Below, in pieces: positions 30,335 through 31,555 of a DNA stretch of 31,555 nucleotides (position 1 is its first letter; each line of letters starts with the position of its first letter). The position numbers and the translations under genes are program-made. Under the pieces are notes generated by a model that was not told the DNA's origin, searched no databases, and worked only from the letters and a program-made list of their open reading frames with translations. Source of the stretch: Chloroflexota bacterium (GTDB taxonomy: Bacteria > Chloroflexota > Chloroflexia > Thermomicrobiales > UBA6265); assembly GCA_023389575.1 (NCBI GenBank), contig JAEWEG010000065.1, positions 1-31,555 on the forward strand, in the 5' to 3' direction.

Positions 30335-31162
30335 TTGCCTGACTTTGACGATTTCAACCTGGACTGGGGCTGGACGATCAATATGGACTGGGGCCAGCTC
30401 GAGTTCTGGGACCTGGTGCTGCGACTGGCGATGGCCACGCTGCTGGGCGGGCTGATCGGCCTGGAACGGGAGCGTCTCGATCGCGCGGCGGGCCTGCGGA
30501 CGCACGCGCTGGTGTCGGTGGCGTCGGCCCTGATGATGATCGTGTCGACTTACGGGTTCCCGGTTCCCCCCGATGGGTCCGAGGGGGCGCTGGACCCCAG
30601 CCGGATCGCGGCCCAGGTGGTGAGCGGCATTGGCTTTCTCGGGGCCGGGGTCATTATCTTCCGCGACAACACCGTGCGCGGCCTGACGACGGCGGCGACG
30701 ATCTGGTCGGTGGCGGGCGTGGGTCTGGCCGCGGGCGGCGGGTTGTACCTCCCGGCGATGGTCGGCACCTTCTTCATGCTGGTGATCCAGGCGGGTCTCA
30801 AGCCGCTGGAGCGCAAGTTCTTCGCCAAGCACCAGCGAGAACACCGGGTGCTGTTGCAGGTGGACCACCGCAAGGACGTGCTGGAAGGGATCGAGTTCGC
30901 CACCAAGGCCACGCCGGTGCGGCTGCGATCCATGCAGTTCGACAGTTCGACCGGGGAGAACCTGGACACCGTCGAACTGACCCTGATGGCGGAGTCCCAG
31001 AAGGAGGTGCTGGACCTGCTGGCGCGACTGCGGAAGGTGGACGCAGTGCGGCACATCACCTACAAGCGCGGCTCGTCGATCATCAGGAAGCGGGAGCGGT
31101 CGATTCCGCTGGATCGCGAAGAGGATTTCGAGGATGACGATGAAAACGGGAACGGCCGGTGA
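30335..31162 (+). CDS. MgtC/SapB family membrane protein
   Basis: A 275-aa membrane protein of the MgtC/SapB family. MgtC modulates the F-type ATPase and Mg and phosphate homeostasis in pathogens; most family members in free-living bacteria have unknown roles. Conserved blocks are LLGGLIGLERERLDRAAGLR (20 residues, near 36-55), ASALMMIVSTY, and the SGIGFLGAGVIIFRDNTVRG segment with TAATIWSVAGVGLAAGGG. About four to five helices are followed by an ACT-like C-terminal domain (about 165-250) with charged tail. The start is TTG 30335, with GGAGGAG 7 nt upstream; TTG 30329 is too close to that site. Confidence 0.9.
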   Translation: MPDFDDFNLDWGWTINMDWGQLEFWDLVLRLAMATLLGGLIGLERERLDRAAGLRTHALVSVASALMMIVSTYGFPVPPDGSEGALDPSRIAAQVVSGIGFLGAGVIIFRDNTVRGLTTAATIWSVAGVGLAAGGGLYLPAMVGTFFMLVIQAGLKPLERKFFAKHQREHRVLLQVDHRKDVLEGIEFATKATPVRLRSMQFDSSTGENLDTVELTLMAESQKEVLDLLARLRKVDAVRHITYKRGSSIIRKRERSIPLDREEDFEDDDENGNGR

Positions 31163-31264
31163 GGCTCGTTCCCGTGCCCGGGAAGAGGGGGCGGTCCGGA
31201 ACGGCGGATGGCGGTCGGGGCCATTCCTCGCGCCATCTCCAGCAAGGCGTCCGTGTCTTCTGGT

Positions 31265-31555
31265 TCAAATGCTGCTCTGGCGAAGCGCGTTGAGCTCGTC
31301 GAGGGCGCGATGGCCGCGCTCGATCACCGCTGGAACGGCATCGTGACGGCCTTGACGAAGACGGAACTCGATCTTCACGAGGATCTGTGTCGCCACGAGC
31401 ACCGCCGTTCCTTCCCCCCCGACCAGGTCGAGCATGCGCGTCCACAGCCGTCTTCGGGCACCGTCCAGCGAATCCTCGAAGGTGTTCCATTGGAGGGTGG
31501 AGAGATCGGTCGCCCGCGTGCCGCTACCGGCGTTCCCGATATCCACGACCGCCAC
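31265..31555 (-). CDS. APH-type phosphotransferase, C-terminal end (partial)
   Basis: The frame enters from beyond the window edge. The opening residues VVDIGNAGSGTRATDLSTL match the D-x-G/E metal motif and the following Asp-Leu of aminoglycoside phosphotransferase and homoserine/choline kinase-like proteins. The remaining 75 residues form the C-terminal helices usual in that fold. The N-lobe and catalytic HGD loop lie outside the window, so the substrate cannot be judged. The first codon in the window, GTG, is probably internal. Stop TGA at 31265-31267. Confidence 0.6.
   Translation of the reverse strand: MAVVDIGNAGSGTRATDLSTLQWNTFEDSLDGARRRLWTRMLDLVGGEGTAVLVATQILVKIEFRLRQGRHDAVPAVIERGHRALDELNALRQSSI

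Noticed and set aside
1..31555. CRISPR arrays, rRNA, tRNA, prophage or insertion-sequence transposase genes
   Set aside because: I saw no regularly spaced direct repeats, no tRNA cloverleaf, and no transposase or phage structural protein in any frame.

Overview
The window is high-GC bacterial DNA with mostly compact genes on both strands. The gene set (AraM-like glycerol-1-phosphate dehydrogenase, several Tat-exported proteins, heliorhodopsin, orphan Dpp- and Ugp-type permeases, an MlrC-like M81 protein, a DgaE/SelA-like PLP enzyme) fits a Chloroflexota bacterium, perhaps related to Thermomicrobia. That placement is inference from gene content; there is no rRNA or other phylogenetic marker here.

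Layout. 1-2930: the 3' end of an isocitrate/isopropylmalate dehydrogenase-type gene, two small hypothetical genes that appear inserted, a second short copy of the dehydrogenase 3' tail, and an IlvD/Edd dehydratase. 3260-3840: a HigBA toxin-antitoxin pair. 4240-5890: a DgaE/SelA-like PLP enzyme followed by a RidA-family protein. 6030-8660: a small basic conserved protein with a clear promoter, then two dipeptide-type ABC permeases. 8730-9840: an orphan MNT nucleotidyltransferase and a DinB-like protein. 10020-14550: two glycerophosphodiesterases and a HAD phosphatase (minus strand), divergent from glycerol-1-phosphate dehydrogenase and an RpiB-like isomerase (plus strand). 14570-17390: a gene broken by an in-frame TAG, an M81/MlrC-like protein, and a VapB antitoxin with a destroyed vapC. 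17460-19240: a heliorhodopsin and exonuclease III. 19445-21540: a Tat-exported serpin and a third glycerophosphodiesterase. 22258-28320: an FGGY kinase divergent from a SorC-type regulator and a UgpB/A/E-like sugar or glycerophosphate transporter. 28380-31555: a PhoD-type phosphatase, an MgtC/SapB protein and the end of an APH-type phosphotransferase.

The strongest system-level signal is a 28-bp palindromic operator. It occurs once between the HAD/GDPD and glycerol-1-phosphate dehydrogenase/RpiB operons, and twice between the FGGY kinase and SorC regulator. In both rightward promoters it lies 10-11 bp after a -10 box that itself sits 17 bp from a TTGAC-type -35 box. This links two divergons more than 11 kb apart into one probable SorC regulon. 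The regulon would import a glycerophosphodiester or polyol phosphate (Ugp-like transporter), hydrolyse it (GDPD), and feed the product to a G1P-dehydrogenase-type enzyme, an RpiB-type isomerase, a HAD phosphatase and an FGGY kinase. The substrate is not determined by sequence alone.

A second signal is a dispersed 64-65 nt palindromic intergenic element, three copies, whose arms differ between copies by compensatory changes. Several loci show decay: an orphan VapB with a vapC stub, an orphan MNT protein, a nonsense-disrupted gene, and a duplicated dehydrogenase tail.
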